Below are positions 18,604-27,418 of a DNA stretch of 64,000 bases, in pieces. Under the pieces are notes generated by a model. The model was not told the origin of the DNA, searched no databases, and saw only the letters and a list, made by a program, of their open reading frames with translations. Position numbers and translations under genes: made by a program. This DNA is from Sulfurimicrobium lacus (GTDB taxonomy: Bacteria; Pseudomonadota; Gammaproteobacteria; Burkholderiales; Sulfuricellaceae), in contig NZ_AP022853.1 in assembly GCF_011764585.1 (NCBI RefSeq), positions 1,781,501 to 1,845,500 on the forward strand, given 5' to 3'. Position 1 is the stretch's first letter. Each line of letters begins with the position of its first letter.

Positions 18604-19815
18604 TCAGGGTTGCTTGCGCGCGGCGTCGACCAGCATGGCGCTAAAAGCCGCAAACACTTTCTGCATCTGGGGCCGTTTGTAGGGAAAGAGGTCGACCGGG
18701 TCGATCGCGTGCACGATCATGTTGCTGTCCACTTCGAATATCAGCAGCTTGCCATCGCTGCTTTCGCCGCAGTCGATGCCGAGGTAATCGAGTCCTGCGC
18801 GCTCGTGGATCGCGTGCAGGGCGGCGGCGTGGCGTTGCGCGAAATCGGTGTCGAAGCTGTCCATGCAGCGCGCTTCTTCGGCGCGTTTTTCGGCGCTTTC
18901 TGCCATTCCTGCGTTGAGGTAATGGATCATCCAGTGTTGCGAAATGGCGAGATGGCAGAGGAATGGCCGGCCGTCGATCAGCACGATGCGGTATTTGCGG
19001 AACAGGCCGTCCGGCGCACGGTAATCGACGAAGCGCGCGATATAGAACTCATCCTGCGGCATGGCCTGCAGGTAGGCTGCGATGGCTGCGGGATGGTCGA
19101 GCTTCTCGAGCCCCTGGCCGGCGTGCGAATCGACCGGCCGGACGATGACCGGGAAGGCGCCGTCTTCGAGCACGCCGGCGATGTCCAGCACTCCTGCGCC
19201 GATGCGTTGCAGCGTTTGCCGGTCGACGCGCAGCGTGGCCGGCATGACCACGCCCGGCGTCGATTGAAGCAAGGCGCAGGCGGCGTCGCGCGACATCCGG
19301 GCGATGCGCTCGGGCTGGTTGAGCACCGGGCGCGGCCAGGTTGCGGCGACACGCTCGAGTTCCTTCAGCAGCGGCAGTGTCTGGTCGGATTCGCCCACGG
19401 CGACGAACAATATGTCGTGATCGGGCAGCGCGGCGGGAGAGGGCAGGCCCGGCCCGATATAGAGGATGTCGAGCGCGATGCCGGAATGCTCGAGCAGGAA
19501 TTCCACCGGGGTGTTGGACATCAGATCGCCCGGCGCCATGATGGCGAGCACCTTGATTTTTGCCGCGTCGGCGGCGGTCGGCGGCGTGTAAATCTGCTGC
19601 ATGGCCAGTGCCTGAAGCTGGGTGGCGAGGGCGATGTCGCGGTTCCCCCTGAGTTGCAATACCGTCGACAGGTCCATCAGGGCGTTGGCATCTTCCGGAT
19701 TGCGCCCGGCGCGGGCGACCAGTTCCGCACCCAGCGGCCCGAGATCGACCCCGGAATAGGCCATTTTCATCAGTGCGGCCAAGCCGATCAGTGGTTCCTG
19801 GTTGTGCTGATTCAT
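18604..19815 (-). CDS. ATP-grasp ligase with N-terminal helical repeat
   Basis: 403 residues. The first 75 residues form helices of TPR character (GRNPEDANALMDLSTVLQLRGN). A Rossmann-like pre-ATP-grasp segment follows (KVLAIMAPGDLMSNTP...ILFVAVGESDQ), then the ATP-grasp core: FPVIVRPVDSHAGQGLEKL, YRIVLIDGRPFLCHLAI and the Mg-binding end IFEVDSN. Such enzymes join a carboxylate to an amine or thiol through an acyl-phosphate (RimK, glutathione synthetase, carnosine synthase types). Between a decarboxylase that could make the amine and a second PLP enzyme, a small-molecule amide or dipeptide pathway is an attractive guess. The usual ATP-site Lys appears as Arg in IVRP. Confidence 0.75.
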   Translation of the reverse strand: MNQHNQEPLIGLAALMKMAYSGVDLGPLGAELVARAGRNPEDANALMDLSTVLQLRGNRDIALATQLQALAMQQIYTPPTAADAAKIKVLAIMAPGDLMSNTPVEFLLEHSGIALDILYIGPGLPSPAALPDHDILFVAVGESDQTLPLLKELERVAATWPRPVLNQPERIARMSRDAACALLQSTPGVVMPATLRVDRQTLQRIGAGVLDIAGVLEDGAFPVIVRPVDSHAGQGLEKLDHPAAIAAYLQAMPQDEFYIARFVDYRAPDGLFRKYRIVLIDGRPFLCHLAISQHWMIHYLNAGMAESAEKRAEEARCMDSFDTDFAQRHAAALHAIHERAGLDYLGIDCGESSDGKLLIFEVDSNMIVHAIDPVDLFPYKRPQMQKVFAAFSAMLVDAARKQP

Positions 19816-19830
19816 TGTGCTTTCTTTGCG

Positions 19831-21285
19831 TTAAATGGTTTGAGTTCTGGCCTCGCCGAACGCAATCGTGGCCTGCAGCAGAGCGTCGATGTCACTCGTT
19901 GCGGTGCGGTGGTTGATGATCGCGGCGCGAATGGCGAGGCGGCCGTTGACGGTGGTGGTGGAGGGCGCGGCGATGCCGGACTCCTGCAGGTCGACGGCGA
20001 TTTGCGCGTTAACCTTGTCGGCATCCGCGCAGCGGTAGCCGAAACACACGATGTTGAGCGAAACCGGGGCGAGAAGTTCCAGCATCGGCGCTTGCTCGAT
20101 GCCTGTCTGCATGTAGCGGGCCAGCGCACAGGTGGCGGAAATGCTCTGCCCGAGTTTTTCCGCGCCGTAGGCCTTGATGGTGAACCAGGTTTTCAGCGCC
20201 CGGAAGCCGCGCGAGAGGTCCGGCCCGAAATCGCACGGCCACGGCGACCCACCGGCCAGGCCGCAGCTTTCACGCCGCAGGTAGGCCGCGGGCGAGGCGA
20301 AGGTGTCGTAATGGAGCGCCCCGTCGCGTACCAGGATAAAGCCGGCATCGTAGGGCACCTGGCCCCACTTGTGGAAATCGAAGGCGATGGAGTCGGCGCG
20401 CTCGATGCCTGCCAGGCGCGGCGCAATGTCCGGTGCCAGCATGCCGAGGGCGCCGTATGCACCGTCGATATGGAACCAGATTTTTTCCTTGTGCGCGATG
20501 TCCGCCAGCGCGCGCAGGTCGTCGATGGCGCCGACGTCGACCGTGCCGGCGGTGCCGGCGATGAAGAAGGGGGTGAAGCCTGCGGCGCGGTCGGCGGCGA
20601 TACGGTGTTCGAGGGCGGCGAGATCCATTTCGTAGCGCTCATTCATCGGGATGATGCGCAGGCTAGCCATGCCTAGCCCCGAGAGATCCATCGCCTGCGC
20701 GATGCAGCCATGGGCGCCGGCCGAGGTATAGGCGCTCAGGCGCTTGTCCCCGGCGGCGATGCCGTGCTGGCGCACGCCGAGGCCGAGGGCGGCGGTTCTG
20801 GCTACCAGCACTCCGATCAGGTTCGCCATGGAGGTGCCGGTGACGAACAGGCCGCTGGCGCTGGCGGGAAAACCGAACAGTTCGCGCACCCACTGCACCA
20901 CCTGACGTTCCACCTCGACCGGCATCTGGTCGCGCCCGCCCAGGTTGGCATTCAGACCGGCGGCGAGCATGTCCGCCAGCATGCCGACCGGCGTCCCGCC
21001 GCCGTGAACCCAGCCCATGAAGCCCGGATGCGCGTTGCCGACTGCGTAAGGGAGAATGTCCTGCATGAAGCTGGCGTGCAGTGCGGCGAGGTCGCCCGGC
21101 TGCCGTGGCAGGGGTTCGTGGAACAAGTCGCGCACCGCCTGGGGGATAGGCTGCCAGACGGGGCGCTCGCGCAGGTGTTCGAGATAGTCGAACATGTCGT
21201 CGAGCATGCGGTGGCCTTGTGCCCGGATATCATGCCAGTCGGCGGGGTCGAGCGTGCTTTGCGGGGGTTGTGGTTTTGGGTCCAT
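19831..21285 (-). CDS. PLP-dependent group II decarboxylase
   Basis: 484 residues of the aromatic-L-amino-acid/glutamate/histidine decarboxylase fold II family. Landmarks: HPGFMGWVHGGGTPVG near residue 86, TSAGAHGCI with ring-stacking His192, FHIDGAYGAL with Asp274, and the Schiff-base lysine in FDFHKWGQVPYD (Lys306). Expected reaction: amino acid to amine plus CO2; substrate not readable. It is the first gene of a three-gene minus-strand operon, 15 bases before the ATP-grasp gene. Some family members have evolved into amide- or aldehyde-forming enzymes, so decarboxylation is probable rather than proven. Confidence 0.85.
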   Translation of the reverse strand: MDPKPQPPQSTLDPADWHDIRAQGHRMLDDMFDYLEHLRERPVWQPIPQAVRDLFHEPLPRQPGDLAALHASFMQDILPYAVGNAHPGFMGWVHGGGTPVGMLADMLAAGLNANLGGRDQMPVEVERQVVQWVRELFGFPASASGLFVTGTSMANLIGVLVARTAALGLGVRQHGIAAGDKRLSAYTSAGAHGCIAQAMDLSGLGMASLRIIPMNERYEMDLAALEHRIAADRAAGFTPFFIAGTAGTVDVGAIDDLRALADIAHKEKIWFHIDGAYGALGMLAPDIAPRLAGIERADSIAFDFHKWGQVPYDAGFILVRDGALHYDTFASPAAYLRRESCGLAGGSPWPCDFGPDLSRGFRALKTWFTIKAYGAEKLGQSISATCALARYMQTGIEQAPMLELLAPVSLNIVCFGYRCADADKVNAQIAVDLQESGIAAPSTTTVNGRLAIRAAIINHRTATSDIDALLQATIAFGEARTQTI

Positions 21286-21409
21286 CAGGGTGTGGGGCTT
21301 GGTTGGGAGAGCGGGTCCGGACTGACAATTCCGGGAATGGTAAGATACTAATGCAGATTAGGGTAGCAATACCTGTACCGGCAACGCGGACATGAATGGA
21401 GGACTGAGT

Positions 21410-22204
21410 ATGAAACGCTGGCTTTTGCTCCTGGTGCTATTGTTTTCCTTCAGCGCGCTGGCACAGCAGGAACTCGAAATCATCCCGCTCCAGCATCGTG
21501 CCGTGGAACAAGTACTGCCGGTCATCAGGCCTTTCGTCGAGGCGGGCGGTATGGTTTCCGGCATGAACAACCAGATCATTCTCCGCGCCAGTCGCAAGAA
21601 CCTCGAACAGATCAGGGAAATCATCGCCAACCTGGACACCCCCCCGCGGCGCCTGATGATATCCGTCAGCAGCGATATCAGCCAGGAAAGCGCGCGCCAG
21701 GGCGCTGCCGTTGCGGGGCGGATAGAGTTGGGGGAAGGGGGCGGCACCCGGATCAGGGGGCGGGTTTACGACACTCTCAGCAGCACCAGCAGGAGCGGCA
21801 ACCAGCACATCCAGGTAGTCGAAGGCGGGAGCGGCTACATCGCGATGGGACGTTCGGTGCCGGTTCCCATGCGCCAGGTGGTGCTTGGCCCGGGCGGGGC
21901 GATCGTCTCGGAAGGCGTGGTGTACCGCGATATCGGCAGCGGCTTCCACGCCGTACCCCGAGTGGCAGGCGATACGGTCACGCTGGAGATCAGCCCGCAG
22001 TTCGATGCGCAGGAACGCGGTGCGCCGGGCGCTGCCACGATTCAGCGGCTTTCCACCACGGTTTCAGGAAGGCTGGGCGAATGGATCGAGCTTGGCGGCA
22101 GCGTTCAGGAAGAGGACTCGCGCGAGCGCGGCTATACCAGCTACGGCGCGGGCAGCCAGCGCGACAACCGGCGCGTGTGGCTGAAGGTCGACGAAATCAA
22201 ATAG
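21410..22204 (+). CDS. Short secretin-like exported protein
   Basis: 264 residues. ATG 21410 follows TGGAGGA and begins a signal peptide (KRWLLLLVLLFSFSALAQ). Residues 20-80 match a secretin N1-type domain (IIPLQHRAVEQVLPVIRPFV, NNQIILRASRKNLEQIREII, LDTPPRRL). The rest resembles the first part of the secretin barrel domain (SVPVPMRQV, VTLEISPQFD, TTVSGRLGEWIELGGS), but the membrane-spanning gate and lip are missing: it is less than half the size of PilQ or GspD. No pilus or type II genes are adjacent. It could be a periplasmic accessory that caps or pairs with a full secretin. Confidence 0.7.
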   Translation: MKRWLLLLVLLFSFSALAQQELEIIPLQHRAVEQVLPVIRPFVEAGGMVSGMNNQIILRASRKNLEQIREIIANLDTPPRRLMISVSSDISQESARQGAAVAGRIELGEGGGTRIRGRVYDTLSSTSRSGNQHIQVVEGGSGYIAMGRSVPVPMRQVVLGPGGAIVSEGVVYRDIGSGFHAVPRVAGDTVTLEISPQFDAQERGAPGAATIQRLSTTVSGRLGEWIELGGSVQEEDSRERGYTSYGAGSQRDNRRVWLKVDEIK

Positions 22205-22228
22205 CTGTTCCCGTAGCGAGCGGGGCGC

Positions 22229-23854
22229 TTAAACCTTGAATTGGCTAATGGACTGTCTCAGCTGGTCGGCTACGCTCTTGAGACGCATGGCTTCCTCGTC
22301 GGTCTGCTGGGCAGCCATGCTGTTTTCTTCGGCCATGTAGGCGATGTTTTCCACATGTTTGGCAATTTCATCGCTGGCTGAGTGCTGCTCCCTTGCCGAC
22401 AAGGCGATGTTCCCCATGCCTTGATTTACCCGGGTTACGGTTTCGGTCGTTCCTGTGAGTATGAGTGCTACTGACTTCATCATTTCCTGGCTGGCCTCGA
22501 TGGAGCTCATGCCCTGATGGATGGCCTTGTCCACGTCCATGGAATATTGTCCGATGGACTGCGTTACGGCGTCGATTTCACTCGCCGCCTGACTCGATTT
22601 CTCCGCCAGCTTGCGAACTTCATCCGCCACCACCGCGAAGCCGCGCCCCTGTTCTCCCGCACGCGCCGCTTCGATGGCGGCATTGAGGGCGAGCAGGTTG
22701 GTTTGGTCGGCAATGTCCTTGACCTGCCGGGTCATGTTGGTAATGGTGGCAGTGCTTTGGACGAACTGGCCGACCGAAGCTGCGATTTCCTTCACCGCAT
22801 TGCCAACCTGGCCGACCTCGCCTGCCAGTTTCGAGATGCTGGCATTGCCTTCGTGCGCTTGTTCCTGGCTAGAGTGGGCGAGCTGGCGCATCGACTCGGT
22901 CGATTCGGTTACGGACGCAATGCTGCTGGCCATTTCCTCCACGGCAGCCGCAGTGGCGCTGGACTTTTCGCTTTGCTGCTGGCTGCTTTCCCTTACCTGG
23001 GAGGTGGCCGCTGCCATGCTGGTGGATGCGCTCAGAAGTTCGTCGGATGCGGTGGAAATGCCTGCAATAATATTGCGCAGTTCCCCACGTATGCGCTCGG
23101 CACAAGCGGAGATCCTGCCGATTTCGTCGTGGGAGGTGTGCAGGATGGCCATGGAAAAATCCCCGGTGGCCAGGCGTTCCAATCCTTCGACGGTCTGACG
23201 GGCTGGGTGAATGATGCTGGTGCGAATCATCCAGACCAGCACGACGGCGGCGAGCAGGGTTGCCAGGGTCATCAGGAAGATGCTGGTTTTGATGCCGCCA
23301 TATCCGTTCGCGACGGCTTGTTTCGAAGTGTTATTGGCTAATACGGAGATGGCTTCCGCGGCCTGGGTCAAAAGCCCTGTGGGTGCTCGGTCCATTCCCT
23401 TGACCGAATGGTCACCGGCCTTGCTGTCAAAATTGGCGTCCTTGAATGCCTGCAAACCCTTGCGGTAGTCCTCTCCCATCTTTTGGTGTGCGGCCTGGAA
23501 GTCTTCCAGAAGCTGGTGGGCCTTGGGGTCCTTTACCGTTTTCAACAGACTCTGGACATTTTCCTGCACTTTGCGTTCATGTTTTTCGAAGCCGCCCCAG
23601 TACTTGTCGAGTGCGGCCGGGTCGCTGCCACGCAGCAGGGTGTCCTTCCATTCCTGCACTTGTTTCTTGAATTCGGTTTGGGTGTCGAGGATGGAAAATG
23701 CTTCATCGCTATGGGCGCTGACTTCTGTCTCGAATGTATGGATGCTTTGCCATGAAACCCAGAAGCCATAGAATGCCCCGCTCAGGAGCAGGGCGAATCC
23801 AATTGCGGAAATCGCCAGAAGTTTATTGAGAATACTGCGGTTGACCCAGCTCAT
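22229..23854 (-). CDS. Methyl-accepting chemotaxis protein
   Basis: 541 residues, standard transmembrane receptor: helix 1 ([21 protein letters not shown]), a helical periplasmic domain of about 160 residues, helix 2 ([20 protein letters not shown]), HAMP and a signalling domain with the tip sequence [19 protein letters not shown]. It detects a ligand or redox cue and signals to CheA/CheW. The C-terminal CheR-binding pentapeptide is absent (ends QFKV), so adaptation must use other receptors. No che genes are nearby. Ligand unknown. Confidence 0.93.
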   Translation of the reverse strand: MSWVNRSILNKLLAISAIGFALLLSGAFYGFWVSWQSIHTFETEVSAHSDEAFSILDTQTEFKKQVQEWKDTLLRGSDPAALDKYWGGFEKHERKVQENVQSLLKTVKDPKAHQLLEDFQAAHQKMGEDYRKGLQAFKDANFDSKAGDHSVKGMDRAPTGLLTQAAEAISVLANNTSKQAVANGYGGIKTSIFLMTLATLLAAVVLVWMIRTSIIHPARQTVEGLERLATGDFSMAILHTSHDEIGRISACAERIRGELRNIIAGISTASDELLSASTSMAAATSQVRESSQQQSEKSSATAAAVEEMASSIASVTESTESMRQLAHSSQEQAHEGNASISKLAGEVGQVGNAVKEIAASVGQFVQSTATITNMTRQVKDIADQTNLLALNAAIEAARAGEQGRGFAVVADEVRKLAEKSSQAASEIDAVTQSIGQYSMDVDKAIHQGMSSIEASQEMMKSVALILTGTTETVTRVNQGMGNIALSAREQHSASDEIAKHVENIAYMAEENSMAAQQTDEEAMRLKSVADQLRQSISQFKV

Positions 23855-24071
23855 GCACGACCCCTTGAATTTTATGTAGACATCATTTGCGAGGGATTCT
23901 AGTTCTCGAATGACATTATTACAATACCATGACGTAAATATGGTCTTTAGTGTGTGTCATATGTGGAGCGAAATTGGAGGTTGAACTTTTTGTGCAAAAA
24001 TTGAACTTAATTCTGAAGCAAGCAGACTAAAATCTCTTGCGTCCAAAAATCACCATGAAGACTGCTCTGGC

Positions 24072-24962
24072 ATGAATATTAAATTCGCCCTGTTTCCGCT
24101 ACTGATATTTTCGCTGCTTCCCAATCCTGGCAACGCCATGACTGCGGAGGAAACCACCATGATCAGCAATGCTGCGGAACGCGGCAACGATGGAGCGCAA
24201 TTGCTTTTTGCCATCGAATACCTGCATGGCGACGGCGGCGTCAAGAAAGACGAAAAGCTTGCTGCATACTGGTTCGAACGCGCCGGCGCGCAGGGGAACT
24301 CGACCGCCCAGCTCATGTTGAGCGATTTATACGAGCAGGGTCTGGGCGTGCCGAAGGACCTGAAGCTGTGTGCCGATTGGCGCATCAAAGCGGCGAACCG
24401 GGGCAACACGACGGCCCAACTCAAATTGGGAAAGATGTACCTCGCGGGTAACGGCGTCGAAAAAGATGCCGAAAAAGCCAAGTACTGGCTCAACCGTGCC
24501 GCTGTGGAAGGGAGTGGGGAAGGGAACAGCGAAGCGCAGTTCCTGCTCGGCCGCATGTACCTGCAGCGCAACGCCAGCGAGAAGGACCGCAAGCTGGCAG
24601 GTAACCTGCTCGCGCAGTCCGCCTCGCAGGGTTATGCTTCCGCGGTAGAATTCCTGAAATTCATGCAGGATGCGGGCTACGAGTTTTCCGAATTCCTTCA
24701 CAGTCACCCGGTCGATATTCACAAGCTGGCCGAGGATGGCGACGTGAATAGCCAATACCAGTTGGCCACCCGTTATGAAAGCGGGCACCTGGAAAAGCAG
24801 GACTACGTGAAAGCCCTGTACTGGTTTCACAAGGCAGCAGAAAAAGGCGACAGGATGGCCATGAAGAGCCTGGCGCATATCTACGAAAAGGGTCTGGATG
24901 GCGTTGCGGTGGACGCGAAGACCGCAAAATACTGGGCCGACAAGGCGCAGGAAAACCAATAA
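24072..24962 (+). CDS. Secreted Sel1-like repeat protein
   Basis: 296 residues with a signal peptide (LFPLLIFSLLPNPGNA) followed by about six Sel1 repeats, visible as units such as GNSTAQLMLSDLYEQGLGV, GNTTAQLKLGKMYLAGNGV and GDRMAMKSLAHIYEKGLDGV. Each forms a two-helix hairpin, and the array makes a protein-binding solenoid. Sel1 proteins often act as envelope adaptors or in signalling and virulence. Its partners are unknown. The upstream 217-base gap to the divergent chemoreceptor is AT-rich relative to the rest and should hold both promoters. Confidence 0.88.
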   Translation: MNIKFALFPLLIFSLLPNPGNAMTAEETTMISNAAERGNDGAQLLFAIEYLHGDGGVKKDEKLAAYWFERAGAQGNSTAQLMLSDLYEQGLGVPKDLKLCADWRIKAANRGNTTAQLKLGKMYLAGNGVEKDAEKAKYWLNRAAVEGSGEGNSEAQFLLGRMYLQRNASEKDRKLAGNLLAQSASQGYASAVEFLKFMQDAGYEFSEFLHSHPVDIHKLAEDGDVNSQYQLATRYESGHLEKQDYVKALYWFHKAAEKGDRMAMKSLAHIYEKGLDGVAVDAKTAKYWADKAQENQ

Positions 24963-24994
24963 TAAATATCAATTAGGATAGGGCAGTAGTTAAA

Positions 24995-25675
24995 ATGATC
25001 ATCGGCTGGAGCTCAATTTCGTACGACCTGATTAGCCTGGCGCTAAGCGTCATCTTGCTTGTGGCATATCACGTCTATCTCAACTACAAGATCGGCCAGA
25101 ACCCCGCCTACACGGTGCAGGCGGTAAATGTCATGGCGCGCACGATCTGGGTGGAGACCATCATGCACGAAGGCAAGGACATCCTGGCCGTGCAGACGCT
25201 GCGCAACTCCACTATGGCGGCAACGTTCCTGGCCTCGACGGCCGTGTTGCTGATTATCGGCGTGCTGACCCTGACCGGGCGCGGCAACGAATTCAGCGAT
25301 TCATGGCATGCGCTCAACATGATGGGCGGGCGCCATACCGAACTGCTGCTGGCCAAGCTGCTGCTGATGCTGCTGGACCTGTTCGTGGCATTCTTCTCTT
25401 TCTCCATGTCCATCCGGCTTTACAACCATGTCGGGTTCATGATCAACGTGCCGCTCAAGCGCCGTCACAAGATCATCAACCCCCAGCACGTGGCGATTCA
25501 CCTCAACCGCGCCGGCAAGTACTACAGCATCGGCATGCGCGCCTATTATTTCCTGCTGCCTCAGGTGTTCTGGCTGTTCGGCCCGCATTTCATGCTGGCC
25601 GCCAGTGTCGGCCTGATCTTCGCGCTCTATCAAATCGACCGGGCACCCAAGAGCATGCGGACCGAGACGGTATGA
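24995..25675 (+). CDS. DUF599 inner-membrane protein
   Basis: 226 residues with about four hydrophobic helices, no signal peptide and the DUF599 features VYLNYKIGQNPAYTVQAVN at the N-terminus and AIHLNRAGKYYSIGMRAYYF near the C-terminus. Function of the family is unknown. It starts 32 bases after the Sel1 gene, so it may share its transcript, and converges with the AI-2E-type permease. Confidence 0.75.
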   Translation: MIIGWSSISYDLISLALSVILLVAYHVYLNYKIGQNPAYTVQAVNVMARTIWVETIMHEGKDILAVQTLRNSTMAATFLASTAVLLIIGVLTLTGRGNEFSDSWHALNMMGGRHTELLLAKLLLMLLDLFVAFFSFSMSIRLYNHVGFMINVPLKRRHKIINPQHVAIHLNRAGKYYSIGMRAYYFLLPQVFWLFGPHFMLAASVGLIFALYQIDRAPKSMRTETV

Positions 25676-25708
25676 AAACGTCCGTTTCTGGCGAAACCGG
25701 CAGTAACG

Positions 25709-26743
25709 CTATGACTCGGGTGTCAGTTTCCGCATCAGGCTGAACCCCACTGCCAGCAGCGTCGGGCCGATAAAGATGCCGACGAAGCCGAAAGCGAGCA
25801 CGCCCCCCATCACGCCGAGCATCACCAATAGAAACGGCAGGCTGCTGCCGCGGCTGATAAGCAGGGGTTTGATGATGTTGTCCACGCTGCTGATGAGGAA
25901 GATGCCCCACAGCAACATGAAAATGGCCCACCCCGTTTCGCCCTGCTGGAACAGCCAGATCGTCGCGCCTCCCCAGACCAGGGGCGGGCCAACGGGGATC
26001 AGGGACAGCAGGAAGGTGGCGACGCCAAGCAGCAACGCGGCCGGCACGCCGGCGATGGCGAAACCGATGGTTGCCACGATGCCCTGTGCCAAGGCGGTTC
26101 CCAATAATCCGTAGGCGACGCCGCGCACCGTTCCGTTGACGATGGCGAGCATGTTCGCGGCCTGATCCCCGGCCAGCCTGTTCATTCCCGCCCCGATCGA
26201 TCGTATCAGGGCCTCTCCATCGCGGTAAAAGAAGAAGCTGATGAACGCGGCCAGGCTCATTTCCATGACGCCTTGCCCCAGCACCATCCCGCTAGCCAGG
26301 AGGAAATTTCTGGCAGGCTCCAGCATGCGTTTCGCCAGGGCGAGCATTTCCTCCTGGCTGGAGACGATATTGCGCCAGTACTCCTCGATCGGCCCCCCCA
26401 CCAACGGCAGCCCGGTCAGCCATGTCGGCGGCTCCGGCGGGCCGGCATCAATGGACTCTTTGACTGCGTCGTAAAAAGCCGAGACGTTGTCGGCGAGGTT
26501 GTATGCCACCAGCGCCAGCGGCAAAATGACCACTATGATGAGCGATAGCGTCATGCTGAGTGCGGCGAGGCTTTGCCGGTTTTTCAGCCTGCGCAGCAGC
26601 CAGAGGTACATCGGCCAGGTCGAGACGCAAACCACGGCAGCGAACAGCATGGCGGTCATGAAAGGCCTCAGCACAAGCAGGCAACCTCCGACCAGAATGA
26701 TCACGGCAGCAAGTTGCGCATAAATTTCAAAGCGTTTTTCCAC
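25709..26743 (-). CDS. AI-2E family membrane permease
   Basis: 344 residues with eight hydrophobic segments and family motifs in the C-terminal part: LIPVGPPLVWGGATIWLF and SVDNIIKPLLISRGSSLP, then LGVMGGVLAFGFVGIFIGP. The family includes AI-2 exporters such as TqsA and Na+/H+ antiporters; most members are uncharacterised, so the substrate is left open. Divergent from yaeQ with 91 bases between the starts. Confidence 0.88.
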   Translation of the reverse strand: MEKRFEIYAQLAAVIILVGGCLLVLRPFMTAMLFAAVVCVSTWPMYLWLLRRLKNRQSLAALSMTLSLIIVVILPLALVAYNLADNVSAFYDAVKESIDAGPPEPPTWLTGLPLVGGPIEEYWRNIVSSQEEMLALAKRMLEPARNFLLASGMVLGQGVMEMSLAAFISFFFYRDGEALIRSIGAGMNRLAGDQAANMLAIVNGTVRGVAYGLLGTALAQGIVATIGFAIAGVPAALLLGVATFLLSLIPVGPPLVWGGATIWLFQQGETGWAIFMLLWGIFLISSVDNIIKPLLISRGSSLPFLLVMLGVMGGVLAFGFVGIFIGPTLLAVGFSLMRKLTPES

Positions 26744-26834
26744 GGTGGCAGGCCTTTCCTTACTCGCTAAATTGCAAAAAACGGAACGCCAAATCAGGTA
26801 TTCTTCAGCGTTTTATCCAAGGTAACGGGATTAT

Positions 26835-27386
26835 ATGGCTCTTAAAGCAACTATTTTCAAAGCCGATCTGCAAATTTCCGACATGGACCGCAATTACTAC
26901 CATGAGCACGCGCTGACCATCGCGCGTCACCCCTCCGAAACCGACGAGCGCATGATGGTGCGCGTGCTGGCTTTTGCGCTCCACGCCCATGAAGCGTTGG
27001 CGTTCGGCCAGGGCTTGAGCACCGATGACGAGCCCGACCTGTGGCAGAAGGACTTGACCGGCGCCATCGAGCTCTGGATAGACGTCGGCCTGCCCGACGA
27101 AAAACTGGTGCGCAAAGCCTGCGGACGTGCCCGGCAGGTATTCATCTATACCTACGGCGGGCGCGTCGCCGATATCTGGTGGGATCAGAATTGTTCCAAG
27201 TTCGAGCGCTCTTCCAACCTCGCCGTGGTGAATCTGTCGGTGGAGAGCAGCCGCGCCATGGCCAAGCTGGCGCAGCGCAACATGCAATTGACCTGCACCA
27301 TTCAGGACGGTCTGGTCTGGCTGGCGGACAAGGAAAATACCGTGCAGGTGGAAGCGACTGTGCGCAAGGCGCCGCCATCCCTGTAA
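26835..27386 (+). CDS. yaeQ: YaeQ family protein
   Basis: 183 residues, the usual family length, from MALKATIFKADLQISDMDR to the C-terminus. Conserved blocks: ARHPSETDERMMVRVLAFAL, GLSTDDEPDLWQKDLTG and IELWIDVGLPDEK. YaeQ has a PD-(D/E)XK-nuclease-related fold and was linked to suppression of RfaH-dependent haemolysin expression; its biochemical role is unclear. Monocistronic or leading into the SulP gene. Confidence 0.92.
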   Translation: MALKATIFKADLQISDMDRNYYHEHALTIARHPSETDERMMVRVLAFALHAHEALAFGQGLSTDDEPDLWQKDLTGAIELWIDVGLPDEKLVRKACGRARQVFIYTYGGRVADIWWDQNCSKFERSSNLAVVNLSVESSRAMAKLAQRNMQLTCTIQDGLVWLADKENTVQVEATVRKAPPSL

Positions 27387-27418
27387 CATGACGGGAATAT
27401 TACGGACTTGCGCATCCC

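Noticed and set aside
18610-20676. Long open frame (about 688 codons) on the plus strand opposite the ATP-grasp and PLP decarboxylase genes
   Set aside because: High GC codon-complement shadow; the minus-strand proteins show clear conserved folds and normal starts, the plus frame no domain.
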